Assembly (NCBI GenBank): GCA_947464585.1
Contig: CANHYS010000135.1
Coordinates: 1 to 6,342, forward strand
Direction of reading: 5' to 3'
DNA from: Planctomycetaceae bacterium
Lineage (GTDB): Bacteria; Planctomycetota; Planctomycetia; Pirellulales; UBA1268
Length of the DNA stretch: 6,342 nucleotides
Below are positions 1 to 6,203 of the stretch, piece by piece. Position numbers and translations under genes: made by a program. Position 1 is the stretch's first letter. The number at the start of each line of letters is the position of its first letter. The notes under the pieces are model-generated. The model had not been told where the DNA came from, did not search any database, and worked only from the letters and a program-made list of their open reading frames with translations.

Positions 1-1440
1 TGCCGCCGTGAGATCGTGACGGCGTCGTTCGGCGATTCGTTTCACGACGCCTACCAGCGGATGCAGGCGGCCGATCTGCGTGCGATTCCCGTCGTGGACG
101 ACCGCCGCAAGGTGGTGGGCGTGCTTTCCGTTCTCCACCTCATGGACCTCTTCTTCCGTGACGAAGGCGACCCGCTCAAGCTGCGGACGGTGACGACCTG
201 CCTGCAGAAGATCCACGACGTGCTCGGCGGCAGCTTTCAGCACGTGCTCGATCCGCAGCAGCGAGATCAACTGCTGGTGATGGTGGGCGCCATGAGCGCC
301 GAGGGCTTCACCGACCGGATGCACAAGTTTCCGGCGGACCGGTTGATCGTGGTCTGCGGTGACCGGCCCACGATCCAGCTCCCGGCGATCGAGCACGGCG
401 TGCGGCTGTTGGTGATCACGGGCGGCTTCTCGCTGTCCGCGGGGCTCGCGGAATTGGCCAAGATCCGCAACGTGTCGGTGATTCTCAGCCCCTTCGACAC
501 GCTCAACACCGCGCTGCGGATCAAGTCGTCGCAGTTCATCGATCCGGTGGTCGACACCGACGTCATCACGGTGCCGGGCAAGGCGAGCGTCGTCGAGGCT
601 CGGACGATCGTGGAGCGTTCACCGCAGCCGGTGTTTCCCGTGGTGTCTGACGACGGGGAACTGGTGGGTTTGTCGTTCAAGTCGGATCTCATCAATCCGC
701 CGAAGCCGCGGCTCGTGCTCGTGGACCACAATGAACTGGGCCAGGCCGTGAGCGGGGCTGATGAGGCGGAGATCGTCGAGGTGCTCGATCACCACCGGCT
801 GGGTGGGGGGCTGAAGTCGACGCAGCCGATCCGGTTCATCAACGAACCGGTGGGCTCGACCTGCACCCTGGTGGCCAGGCAATTTCGAGCCGCGGGGATC
901 GTGCCGCGGCCCGGGATCGCCCTCTGCATGGCGTCGGGGATCATCTCCGACACGCTTTTCCTGAGGTCGCCCACGACCACCGACACCGACCGTGAGATCC
1001 TCGTCTGGCTGCGGACCATGTGCACCGTCGACCTCGATCAATATGCTCGCGAGTTCTTCGAGATCGGCTCGGCGCTGCGGTCGAGCAAGCCGTCCGACGT
1101 GATCAGCGAGGACTGCAAGGAGTTTACGGAGCATGGGGTACGATTCTCGATCTCGCAGATCGAGGAGACTGGTTTCGACCTCTTCTGGGAGCGGAAGGAT
1201 GAACTGCGGGCGGCGTTGGAGGAGTTTGCCGTCGTGCACAGGCTCGACTTCTCGGCGCTCCTGGTGACCGACGTGGTGAGCAACGGCTCGCTGCTGCTCC
1301 TCTCCCGGGAGAGCGAGGAGTGGGAGGACATCAACTACCCGCGTCTCGACCGCGGCCTCTATTCCCTCAAGAACGTGGTCAGTCGCAAGAAGCAGCTCCT
1401 GCCGCTGTTGTCACAGCTGATCGCGACGGCACACGCCTAG
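1..1440 (+). CDS. Manganese-dependent inorganic pyrophosphatase (family II, DHH) with CBS and DRTGG domains; 5'-partial
   Basis: This cytoplasmic enzyme hydrolyses pyrophosphate to two phosphates. The frame is open from base 1, and the first possible start in view is GTG at 16, but that falls inside the first CBS domain. The N-terminal HxxPDxDS metal motif expected in the family is absent, so the true start lies upstream. Counting from GTG 16, I see the rest of CBS1 (about 1-50), a DRTGG domain (about 80-170), CBS2 (about 178-228), then the rest of the DHH domain. That includes VDHNE (236-240), DHHR (258-261), EPVGSTCT (277-284) and the SGIISDT aspartate (D312). A DHHA2 domain follows, with the substrate-binding SRKKQ motif (456-460). 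The visible metal- and substrate-binding residues are all intact. In characterised relatives CBS/DRTGG domains bind adenine nucleotides and regulate activity; that is family knowledge, not seen here. The gene is convergent with the DUF6807 gene. Confidence 0.93.
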   Translation, partial: CRREIVTASFGDSFHDAYQRMQAADLRAIPVVDDRRKVVGVLSVLHLMDLFFRDEGDPLKLRTVTTCLQKIHDVLGGSFQHVLDPQQRDQLLVMVGAMSAEGFTDRMHKFPADRLIVVCGDRPTIQLPAIEHGVRLLVITGGFSLSAGLAELAKIRNVSVILSPFDTLNTALRIKSSQFIDPVVDTDVITVPGKASVVEARTIVERSPQPVFPVVSDDGELVGLSFKSDLINPPKPRLVLVDHNELGQAVSGADEAEIVEVLDHHRLGGGLKSTQPIRFINEPVGSTCTLVARQFRAAGIVPRPGIALCMASGIISDTLFLRSPTTTDTDREILVWLRTMCTVDLDQYAREFFEIGSALRSSKPSDVISEDCKEFTEHGVRFSISQIEETGFDLFWERKDELRAALEEFAVVHRLDFSALLVTDVVSNGSLLLLSRESEEWEDINYPRLDRGLYSLKNVVSRKKQLLPLLSQLIATAHA

Positions 1441-1573
1441 TCCGCGACATTCGACGTACGTCGAGTGGCCCAAACCGCCGGGTGCGGTGAAAGCCTCCGA
1501 CTTGAAGCGAGCATACGCTGACTCGCTTCGGCTTCCCCCGACACCCGGCTCCCGGAATGTCGGGCAAGTGTGA
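1441..1573. repeat. Intergenic element of nested inverted repeats between convergent genes
   Basis: This 133-bp gap separates two convergent genes and is built from arms that pair concentrically. CGACATTC (1445-1452) pairs with GAATGTCG (1555-1562). GCCGGGTG (1477-1484) pairs with CACCCGGC (1542-1549). AAGCC (1491-1495) pairs with GGCTT (1530-1534). GAAGCGAG (1504-1511) pairs with CTCGCTTC (1522-1529) around a 10-nt loop. Every pair is perfect and all are correctly nested, so either strand could fold into one long interrupted stem. No T-tract follows, so it is not a classic intrinsic terminator, although its position suits a bidirectional transcript end. It could also be a REP- or MITE-like dispersed palindrome. 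I see no ORF that looks coding. Confidence 0.7.
1451..1464. repeat. 14-bp perfect palindrome TCGACGTACGTCGA
   Basis: A perfect 14-bp palindrome starts 10 bp after the pyrophosphatase stop codon. It overlaps the inner end of the outermost arm (1445-1452) of the surrounding nested structure, so the two folds would compete. It could be a binding site for a dimeric protein or a small terminator stem; nothing in the sequence decides this. Confidence 0.6.
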
Positions 1574-2686
1574 TCAATCTTTCCCGGATTCACTTGAACC
1601 ATCGCCCCCGATCGGCGCTGGTGTCTCGCGGGCGTATTGCTGCCACGCCTCGTCGATCGCCGCGGCTCGTTCGTCGCCAGTGTGCAACAGGATGCGGTGA
1701 TGCAGTCGTAGCACATCGCCTGGCGCGAGCGTGGTCGAGGCATCGGCCAGGTTGGCGTCGAAGGCTTTGCTGGCGAAGGGGTTGGCCGCGAACAGGCCGT
1801 AGGTGCGGACGTGCCACCGCGTGGGATGACGGTAGCTGTTCGGATGGTTCAGGATCGCGACCCCGAGGTGTTCTTCTCCAGCGGGACCGTGGTAGTCGCA
1901 CCACCGCGCAGGCTTGCTCCAGGCATCCGCGTCGACCTGTCCTTCGCTGTTGACGATCTTGCCGCCCAGCTTGGAGTCGACCGCCATGCTCGTCGGCACC
2001 CGCACGTACAGACCGGCATCCTTCTTGTCGCCGATGTGCGCCGGACCGGCATCTTGGGCCGGCCGAAGTTCCTGGTCGATGTCGATCGTCCGCTTCGCCT
2101 TGTCCACGCGGAAGGTGAGGCGGCGACGCTCGGTGACGACCGGCTTGCCGGCCGGGTCGAGATGATCGCAGATCTCCTCGATGACCGCTCGCTCCCCGTC
2201 GACGGCAACCAGGGAAAAGTCGCGATGGACGATGCGGCCCAGGCTCGCCACCTTGGGGCTGTCGTCCGGTTCCTTGGCAAACGTGGCCCGGTCGTGCCAA
2301 CTGTTGGAGCCCGCCATGTGCTCGTGGGCGAAGGTGATGCCGCGGTGGTGCGGGTGATCCCGCTGAGCGGCCGGTTCATCCGGCAGCTCCTGCATCGGGT
2401 AGGCCCGGGTCATCGCCTTGCCGGTTGGACCGATCACAGGCCACAGATAGGGCTTGTTGGCTTGGTCGATCACATAGGCCGCGAACGGCCCGCCATCGAC
2501 CTCGACACGAATGCCATGCCGGTCCTGCCGGAGCGCCAGTCCATGAGGCTCGGTGGCCAACACCGGGCTGACCGTGCCGAACAGACTCCAGCCGAGCAGA
2601 CCACAGCCCAGCAGACCACAGCAGAGCAGGGCGAGCCGGCGGGTGGTCGCAGCAGCCCGAGGAAGTCTCCACACAGCGGTCATCAT
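1574..2686 (-). CDS. Secreted DUF6807 / PmoA-like family protein
   Basis: The 370-residue product matches the family labelled DUF6807 or 'methane oxygenase PmoA'. As I understand it, that label does not mean it is the membrane methane monooxygenase subunit, and its biochemical activity is unknown to me. Recognisable blocks are DHPHHRG (110-116), FAHEH (119-123), GDKKDAGLYVRVP (219-231), WCDYHGP (262-268), and a histidine- and aromatic-rich stretch with ILNHPNSYRHP (278-288) and YGLFAANPF (296-304). The N-terminus looks like a Sec signal peptide: an arginine-rich start, a hydrophobic core (about 18-36) and likely cleavage after VLA (A44). I chose ATG 2686 because GGAG at 2699-2696 lies 9 nt upstream. 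An in-frame ATG at 2725 would add 13 residues but has no visible ribosome-binding site. The gene is divergent from a Gfo/Idh/MocA oxidoreductase, which suggests a carbohydrate role (inference). Confidence 0.85.
   Translation of the reverse strand: MMTAVWRLPRAAATTRRLALLCCGLLGCGLLGWSLFGTVSPVLATEPHGLALRQDRHGIRVEVDGGPFAAYVIDQANKPYLWPVIGPTGKAMTRAYPMQELPDEPAAQRDHPHHRGITFAHEHMAGSNSWHDRATFAKEPDDSPKVASLGRIVHRDFSLVAVDGERAVIEEICDHLDPAGKPVVTERRRLTFRVDKAKRTIDIDQELRPAQDAGPAHIGDKKDAGLYVRVPTSMAVDSKLGGKIVNSEGQVDADAWSKPARWCDYHGPAGEEHLGVAILNHPNSYRHPTRWHVRTYGLFAANPFASKAFDANLADASTTLAPGDVLRLHHRILLHTGDERAAAIDEAWQQYARETPAPIGGDGSSESGKD
2590..2634. repeat. 15-bp tandem repeat, three imperfect copies, inside the DUF6807 signal peptide
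   Basis: Units at 2590-2604, 2605-2619 and 2620-2634 are each 15 bp. The first two differ at one base and the third has diverged further. Read on the minus strand they encode the pentapeptides ALLCC, GLLGC and GLLGW, which form most of the hydrophobic core of the signal peptide. The repeat keeps the reading frame, so copy-number change would alter only the length of the core. Confidence 0.75.
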
Positions 2687-2695
2687 TTCCACAGA

Positions 2696-2699
2696 CTCC
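2696..2699 (-). promoter_or_regulatory. Ribosome-binding site (GGAG) of the DUF6807 gene
   Basis: GGAG on the minus strand lies 9 nt before ATG 2686. It decides the start in favour of that codon over the upstream in-frame ATG at 2725, which has no purine-rich site. Confidence 0.6.
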
Positions 2700-2872
2700 A
2701 GTGAAGCGGGGCATCGTGACGGCATTGGCCGGTGCCATCATCATGACCGAAAAAAGCCGGCAGGGAAGCCTGTGTGGATCGCCACGCCGTGCAGCGGGCG
2801 GCTATGCTATCGCTTCTGTGGAAGGCGGGCTCGTGTCGAGATTCCGCAGTGAGCTCTGGGCATCCGAAGGAC

Positions 2873-2877
2873 GGGAG
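2873..2877 (+). promoter_or_regulatory. Ribosome-binding site (GGGAG) of the oxidoreductase gene
   Basis: GGGAG lies 7 nt before ATG 2885. It fixes the start there rather than at the upstream in-frame ATG at 2774, because the Rossmann fold begins immediately after ATG 2885. Confidence 0.7.
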
Positions 2878-2884
2878 AACATTG

Positions 2885-3973
2885 ATGCGGGCAGCCATCA
2901 TCGGCATCGGGGCGATCGCGAAGATGCACGCGCGGGCCCTCGGCGACATCGACGGCGTTGAACTCGTGGCGGCAACCTGCCGCACCGAGGAGAAGGGACG
3001 GGCGTTCGGGCAGGAGTTCGGCTGCACCTGGTATGCCGATGCCGACTCCATGCTCAAGGCGGAGCGGCCCGATTTCGTCACGGTGGCCACCCCATCCGGC
3101 GCGCACCTCGACGCCGTGCTCGCTGCCGCCCGGCACGGCGTGCACGTGATCTGCGAGAAGCCGCTCGAGATCTCGCTCGAACGGATCGACGAGATGCTGA
3201 TCGCGACGAGGCAGGCCGGCATCACGCTCGGTGCCATCTTCCCGCAACGGTTCAATCCCGTGGTGCAGACGGTGCACGAGGCCGCGGCGGCCGGCCGCTT
3301 CGGCCCGCTGGCGATCGCCGCCAGCTACGTGCCGTGGTGGCGGGACGACGCCTACTACGGCCCGGGCCGCTGGCAGGGCACCAAGGCGCTCGATGGCGGC
3401 GGTGCCGTCATGAACCAGTCGATCCACGGCGTCGACGCGGTGCAGTGGATCGCCGGTGCCTCGATGCCCGAACTCGCGCCGGGCGAGAATCCGGTCGAGA
3501 GTGTCGTGGCGTTGACTGCCGTGCGCTCGCACGACGTGAAGCGGTTGGAGGTGGAGGATACCTGCGTGGCGATCCTGCGATTCAAGAACGGCGGACTCGG
3601 GCAGTTGCTGGCTGCAACGAGCCTCTATCCGGGGCAACTGCGACGGTTTCTCTTCGGGGGCCGCGACGGCACCGCGGAGATCCTGGAGGAACAGCTGACC
3701 ACCTGGCGGTTTCGCGAGGAGGCGGCTGCCGACGCGGCCACGCGGGAACGGTTCGGCGGGGCGAGTGGCACGTCGGGAGGCGCCGCGGATCCGATGGCGA
3801 TCAACTACTCCTGCCACACCCGCAACTTCGAGGACTTCATCACCGCCCTCAGATCCGGTCGGGCTCCCGCGCTCGACGGTCTCGAGGGCCGCAAGGCGGT
3901 GGCGATCGTGGAAGCCTGCTATGAGTCGGCTCGCACCGGACGGTCCGCGGCGGTCCGCGAGTCACCCCGATGA
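2885..3973 (+). CDS. Gfo/Idh/MocA family NAD(P)-dependent oxidoreductase
   Basis: The 362-residue product is a cytoplasmic dehydrogenase-type enzyme of the family that oxidises or reduces sugars, inositols and their derivatives. The N-terminal Rossmann fold opens with the dinucleotide-binding GIGAIA (7-12) and continues through VATPSGAH (67-74) to the family signature EKP (91-93), whose lysine is K92. The C-terminal substrate domain carries W163-Q-G-T and DGGGAVMNQSIHGVD (170-184), with the conserved histidine H181 and aspartate D184. Length is normal and no signal peptide is seen, unlike the many Tat-exported planctomycete relatives. It is divergent from the DUF6807 gene and its stop codon overlaps the start of the TOPRIM gene. 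The substrate cannot be named from sequence. Confidence 0.93.
   Translation: MRAAIIGIGAIAKMHARALGDIDGVELVAATCRTEEKGRAFGQEFGCTWYADADSMLKAERPDFVTVATPSGAHLDAVLAAARHGVHVICEKPLEISLERIDEMLIATRQAGITLGAIFPQRFNPVVQTVHEAAAAGRFGPLAIAASYVPWWRDDAYYGPGRWQGTKALDGGGAVMNQSIHGVDAVQWIAGASMPELAPGENPVESVVALTAVRSHDVKRLEVEDTCVAILRFKNGGLGQLLAATSLYPGQLRRFLFGGRDGTAEILEEQLTTWRFREEAAADAATRERFGGASGTSGGAADPMAINYSCHTRNFEDFITALRSGRAPALDGLEGRKAVAIVEACYESARTGRSAAVRESPR
3970..3973 (+). promoter_or_regulatory. ATGA stop/start overlap coupling oxidoreductase and TOPRIM genes
   Basis: The TGA of the oxidoreductase (3971-3973) overlaps the ATG of the TOPRIM gene (3970-3972). With no purine-rich site upstream, re-initiation by ribosomes finishing the first gene is the likely way the second is translated. 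Confidence 0.7.
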
Positions 3974-4653
3974 CCAGGCCGTTTCCCTCGGGGCCGGTAA
4001 AGCTCGACGACTGTGCGCGGCATGGAGCAGGGCCGCATGCGGCGATGGGAGCCACGCCGGAACTGTTCGTGGTGGAGGGAGAGTCGGCGGCGCTGGCGGT
4101 GACGCGGGTCCGCGATGCTACGAACCAGGCGGTGCTCGCGATGCAGGGCAAGCCGCTCAATGCCATCAAGGCGACAGAGAAGAAACTGGCGGCGCACCCG
4201 CTCTTCACGGCGCTGACAGACAGCCTCGGCACAGGCCGGGGCGACGTGTTCGATCTGGCAAGGCTCCGGTATGCGCGGGTGCTCTTGCTGATGGATCCCG
4301 ATGCCGACGGCATCCACTGTGGCGTGCTGATGCTGATGTTCTTCCACCGTTGGATGCGGCCGCTGCTCGACGCCGGCCATGTCGAGATCGTTCGGCCGCC
4401 GTGGGGCGAGGTGGTGCCGGCGGACGGCGGGCCACCGCGGCATGCCTGCTCCGAGGAGGAGTTTCAGGCCGTTTCCGATGCTGTCCGTGCACGGGGGCCG
4501 GCGACAGCCCGGCGGTTTCGGGGGCTGGCGGCCATCGAGCCGCAGTTGTTGCTCGAGACCTGCATCGCCCCGGCCACGCGGCGGACCGATCGGATCAGCA
4601 CTGCCGAGGCCGCGGCGATGATCGAGGTGTTTGGGTCGCTCGACGGCTTGTGA
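3970..4653 (+). CDS. Stand-alone TOPRIM protein equal to the C-terminal half of GyrB/ParE
   Basis: The 227-residue product aligns by eye with type IIA topoisomerase subunit B, from just before the LPGKLADC-like segment (here KLDDC, 11-15) to the tail. TOPRIM motifs are ELFVVEGESA (31-40, catalytic-type E36), QAVLAMQGKPLNA (53-65), LGTGRGDVFDLARLRY (86-101) and DPDADG (109-114), so all three metal-binding aspartates remain. GHVEIVRPP (136-144) matches GyrB GHVYIAQPP. RRFRGLAAIEP (181-191) and LLLETCIAPATRR (193-205) match the RYKGLGEMNPEQLWETTM tail. The GHKL ATPase and transducer domains are absent. It cannot be a simple frameshift remnant, because the upstream DNA encodes an intact oxidoreductase. 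The start ATG overlaps that gene's TGA and no Shine-Dalgarno is visible, which suggests translational coupling. It could be a GyrA-binding modulator, a TOPRIM nuclease or a decaying paralogue. Confidence 0.85.
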   Translation: MTRPFPSGPVKLDDCARHGAGPHAAMGATPELFVVEGESAALAVTRVRDATNQAVLAMQGKPLNAIKATEKKLAAHPLFTALTDSLGTGRGDVFDLARLRYARVLLLMDPDADGIHCGVLMLMFFHRWMRPLLDAGHVEIVRPPWGEVVPADGGPPRHACSEEEFQAVSDAVRARGPATARRFRGLAAIEPQLLLETCIAPATRRTDRISTAEAAAMIEVFGSLDGL

Positions 4654-4674
4654 GCGGTCGTGCGGCGGGCGCGT

Positions 4675-6147
4675 CTACGGGCTGTTGGTCAACGGACGGC
4701 CGACGAGGCCTGCGTCGGTCGCCTGGACGAGCAGGTAGGTGTTGCGGCCATCGGACACCGTGACGGTCTGGGGAACGGGCTGGCCGAATGGCCGTCCCTG
4801 GCGATCGAGTGGCCGCAGTTGGAGCGTGTGTGTGCCGACGGGCAATTCCAGTCGCATCGTCTGGATGCGGTCGGGCAGGAGGCTCCAGCATCTCGTGTCG
4901 GCGTTTTCTGTTGCCTCCCAGGCAATGCCCGCCACGTCGAGGGCCAGCGACGGCAGCCCATCCCGCATGCCAAGCCCCTGCTTGACGCCGTAGATCGTTC
5001 CTTTTTTGACGGCGCGGCGGGCCACGGCCCGTGCGAGGGCATACGGCAGCACCGCCTCCTGCTGCCGGAGGGCCATCTGCGAGATGTCGGTGATCGTTTC
5101 CGTCTGCCCCGCCGCCCAGTCGCCCACCGCCACCTGCACGCTCCCGACGGCGCCCGGCGCCGCGACGATGCGCGGCACCTTGATCGGCGCGACCGTGGGC
5201 GGGAGGGTGGTTCCGAGTTGCGTGCTCAGGACCTGATCGGCGATCAGGAGCGACGTGCTCGTCGGCATCTCCTCCACCTCCGCCTTGAACGGCCCGTGGC
5301 CGACCATCGCAAAGACGTGCACCACCCCGTGGCCACGGTTTGAGTGGCTGCCGCCTGCGGCCCGCGCACGATGGACTCGGCCCGGCCCGAATTCGGGCTG
5401 CCAGTCGACTACCATCTGGAAATTCCTCGCGGCGTCGTCGTAGTCGCGGTGGGTCTCCTCGCGGATGATGCCGCGGAGGTAGGGAGCGAGGGCGACCTGC
5501 TGATAGGCGGCCTTGGGGTTCGTTCCGTCGGGCCTGGCTGCGTCTGCCACGATGCGCTGCTGTTTGTCGACCACCTGCAGGCTGTAGGCCTCGGCATCGT
5601 CGCCATCCTGCACGAGATTCGCGAGGGCGAGCATCGCCCGCAGCAGCACCTTCTCGTAGTCTTCGCCGTGGTAGGCCTTGGCCCCGTCGTCGCTGAGCAT
5701 GCTCCACGTGTTCTCGGCTGGGCTCTCCTCCTCGAGATGGTCGAAGCTGTCGCGAACCCGCCGCAGCATCCGTTCGGCATCGGCGGGGCGGCCGTCGGCG
5801 AGCGTGACCATGGCCCGGTCGAGCAGCAGCAGGTCTTCCTCGCCCGACTGCTGTTCAAGTTCGTGGGCGATCAGCCGGTCGGCCTCGGCGACGTCACCCC
5901 GCTGAAACGCCGCCCGCACAGGCTGCAGGCGGATCATGTGTGTCGCGCAGCCCGTCAGGGTGATCAGGGAGAGCAGGAGCAGCAGACTGGTATGAAGCCG
6001 GTGGGATTGCAGCCGGTGGGGTTGCAGCCGCCGGAACGGCAGAAGTCTCGTCGCGGGGGCGAGGATACGCCCAATGCTCCTCGAGCTTCCGCCGATTCCG
6101 GCTTCCCCTTGGGTGCGCCAGCAAAGACCTGCATGGCAGGATGCCAT
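4675..6147 (-). CDS. TPR-rich lipoprotein, COG3014-like; start uncertain
   Basis: Function is unknown. The body looks like the COG3014 type of envelope lipoprotein. Counting from ATG 6147, a hydrophobic core (SLLLLLSLI, 54-62) leads to the lipobox LTGC with Cys67. Then come TPR-like helices (about 75-250) containing WSMLSDDGAKAYHGEDYEKVLLR (148-170), a central segment with FAMVGHGPFKAE (279-290), and a C-terminal region with ARAVARRAVKKG (372-383) and ADTRCWSLLPDRIQTMRLELP (416-436). It should be exported and lipid-anchored. The start is problematic. ATG 6147 is the nearest conventional codon, but it lies inside a repeated non-coding-looking element and leaves an overlong leader. CTG at 6027 would give an ideal 26-residue lipoprotein signal. 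Neither has a ribosome-binding site. The frame stays open to the window edge at 6342. The gene ends 21 bp from the TOPRIM stop, convergently. Confidence 0.75.
   Translation of the reverse strand: MASCHAGLCWRTQGEAGIGGSSRSIGRILAPATRLLPFRRLQPHRLQSHRLHTSLLLLLSLITLTGCATHMIRLQPVRAAFQRGDVAEADRLIAHELEQQSGEEDLLLLDRAMVTLADGRPADAERMLRRVRDSFDHLEEESPAENTWSMLSDDGAKAYHGEDYEKVLLRAMLALANLVQDGDDAEAYSLQVVDKQQRIVADAARPDGTNPKAAYQQVALAPYLRGIIREETHRDYDDAARNFQMVVDWQPEFGPGRVHRARAAGGSHSNRGHGVVHVFAMVGHGPFKAEVEEMPTSTSLLIADQVLSTQLGTTLPPTVAPIKVPRIVAAPGAVGSVQVAVGDWAAGQTETITDISQMALRQQEAVLPYALARAVARRAVKKGTIYGVKQGLGMRDGLPSLALDVAGIAWEATENADTRCWSLLPDRIQTMRLELPVGTHTLQLRPLDRQGRPFGQPVPQTVTVSDGRNTYLLVQATDAGLVGRPLTNSP
6001..6030. 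repeat. 15-bp tandem repeat at the start of the lipoprotein signal peptide
   Basis: Two 15-bp units, 6001-6015 and 6016-6030, differ at one base, and a decayed third (about 5991-6000) keeps only its end. On the minus strand they encode RLQPH, RLQSH and RLHTS, the basic n-region just before the hydrophobic core. The array begins 3 bp from the end of the large direct repeat. Confidence 0.7.
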
Positions 6148-6162
6148 GCGCAGCACCAGCAA
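6034..6162. repeat. 129-bp direct repeat, copy 1
   Basis: This segment is identical, base for base, to 6214-6342. The left boundary is sharp: bases 6033 and 6213 differ. It contains several short stems: GGGCG/CGCCC (6057-6061 with 6068-6072), GCTC/GAGC near 6075-6085, and GCATGGCA/TGCCATGC (6131-6149). The minus-strand frame continues through it into the lipoprotein gene, but the peptide it would add resembles no domain I know. Likely a non-coding structured repeat. Confidence 0.85.
6131..6149. repeat. Perfect 8-bp hairpin with GGA loop
   Basis: GCATGGCA and TGCCATGC flank a 3-nt GGA loop. An alternative stem, CCTGC/GCAGG, overlaps it and would compete. It lies within repeat copy 1 and recurs exactly at 6311-6329 in copy 2. 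Confidence 0.65.
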
Positions 6163-6173
6163 TCGGAGATTGC
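6159..6173. repeat. 6-bp hairpin with GGA loop at the edge of repeat copy 1
   Basis: GCAATC and GATTGC flank another GGA loop. It straddles the junction between repeat copy 1 and the spacer. Whether it also follows copy 2 cannot be seen, because the window ends there. Confidence 0.5.
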
Positions 6174-6177
6174 CAAG

Positions 6178-6203
6178 AAAAAACAGCACGAAGCTGTGTT
6201 TTT
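6178..6203 (-). terminator. Possible intrinsic terminator in the spacer between the repeat copies
   Basis: Read on the minus strand, ACAGC (6197-6193) and GCTGT (6187-6183) pair around a 5-nt loop. The stem is extended by A-T pairs after one mismatch and followed by a run of six T (6183-6178). The GC part is short, so the call is tentative. It would end transcripts arriving from a gene to the right of the window. A run of T on the other side makes it possibly bidirectional. Confidence 0.4.

Larger units (their letters stand above)
2687..2884. promoter_or_regulatory. Divergent upstream region for the DUF6807 and oxidoreductase genes
   Basis: This 198-bp gap must hold the start signals for two divergent genes. 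Each flank has a convincing Shine-Dalgarno site. No convincing sigma-70 promoter pair can be picked by eye. TATGCT at 2803-2808 resembles a -10 box reading rightward, but nothing at the right distance matches a -35. I see no clear operator palindrome, so regulation cannot be called from sequence alone. Confidence 0.4.

Noticed and set aside
2581..2701. 11-bp direct repeat ACAGACTCCAG at 2581-2591 and 2691-2701
   Set aside because: One copy is in the signal-peptide codons and the other includes the ribosome-binding site. Short, with no symmetry, probably coincidence.
1811..2704. Long plus-strand open frame (297 codons) antisense to the DUF6807 gene
   Set aside because: It is the mirror of a GC-rich gene with recognisable family motifs on the other strand. 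The translation resembles no known domain and has no ribosome-binding site.
2807..3817. 336-codon minus-strand open frame antisense to the oxidoreductase
   Set aside because: The plus strand carries clear Gfo/Idh/MocA motifs. The antisense frame is arginine- and histidine-rich low-complexity sequence typical of GC-rich shadow frames.
3941..3960. Near-tandem CGGTCCGCG repeat before the TOPRIM start
   Set aside because: Two 10-bp units differing at one base within coding, GC-rich DNA; too short to separate from chance.
4595..5707. 370-codon minus-strand open frame in another frame of the lipoprotein gene
   Set aside because: The competing frame has the lipobox, TPR helices and a conserved C-terminal block. 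This one is arginine/glycine-rich with no motif.
1529..6108. CGGCTTCCCC shared by the convergent-gap element (1529-1538) and the right-edge repeat (6099-6108)
   Set aside because: Only 10 bp match and the flanks do not extend it, so common ancestry of the two elements cannot be claimed from this window.
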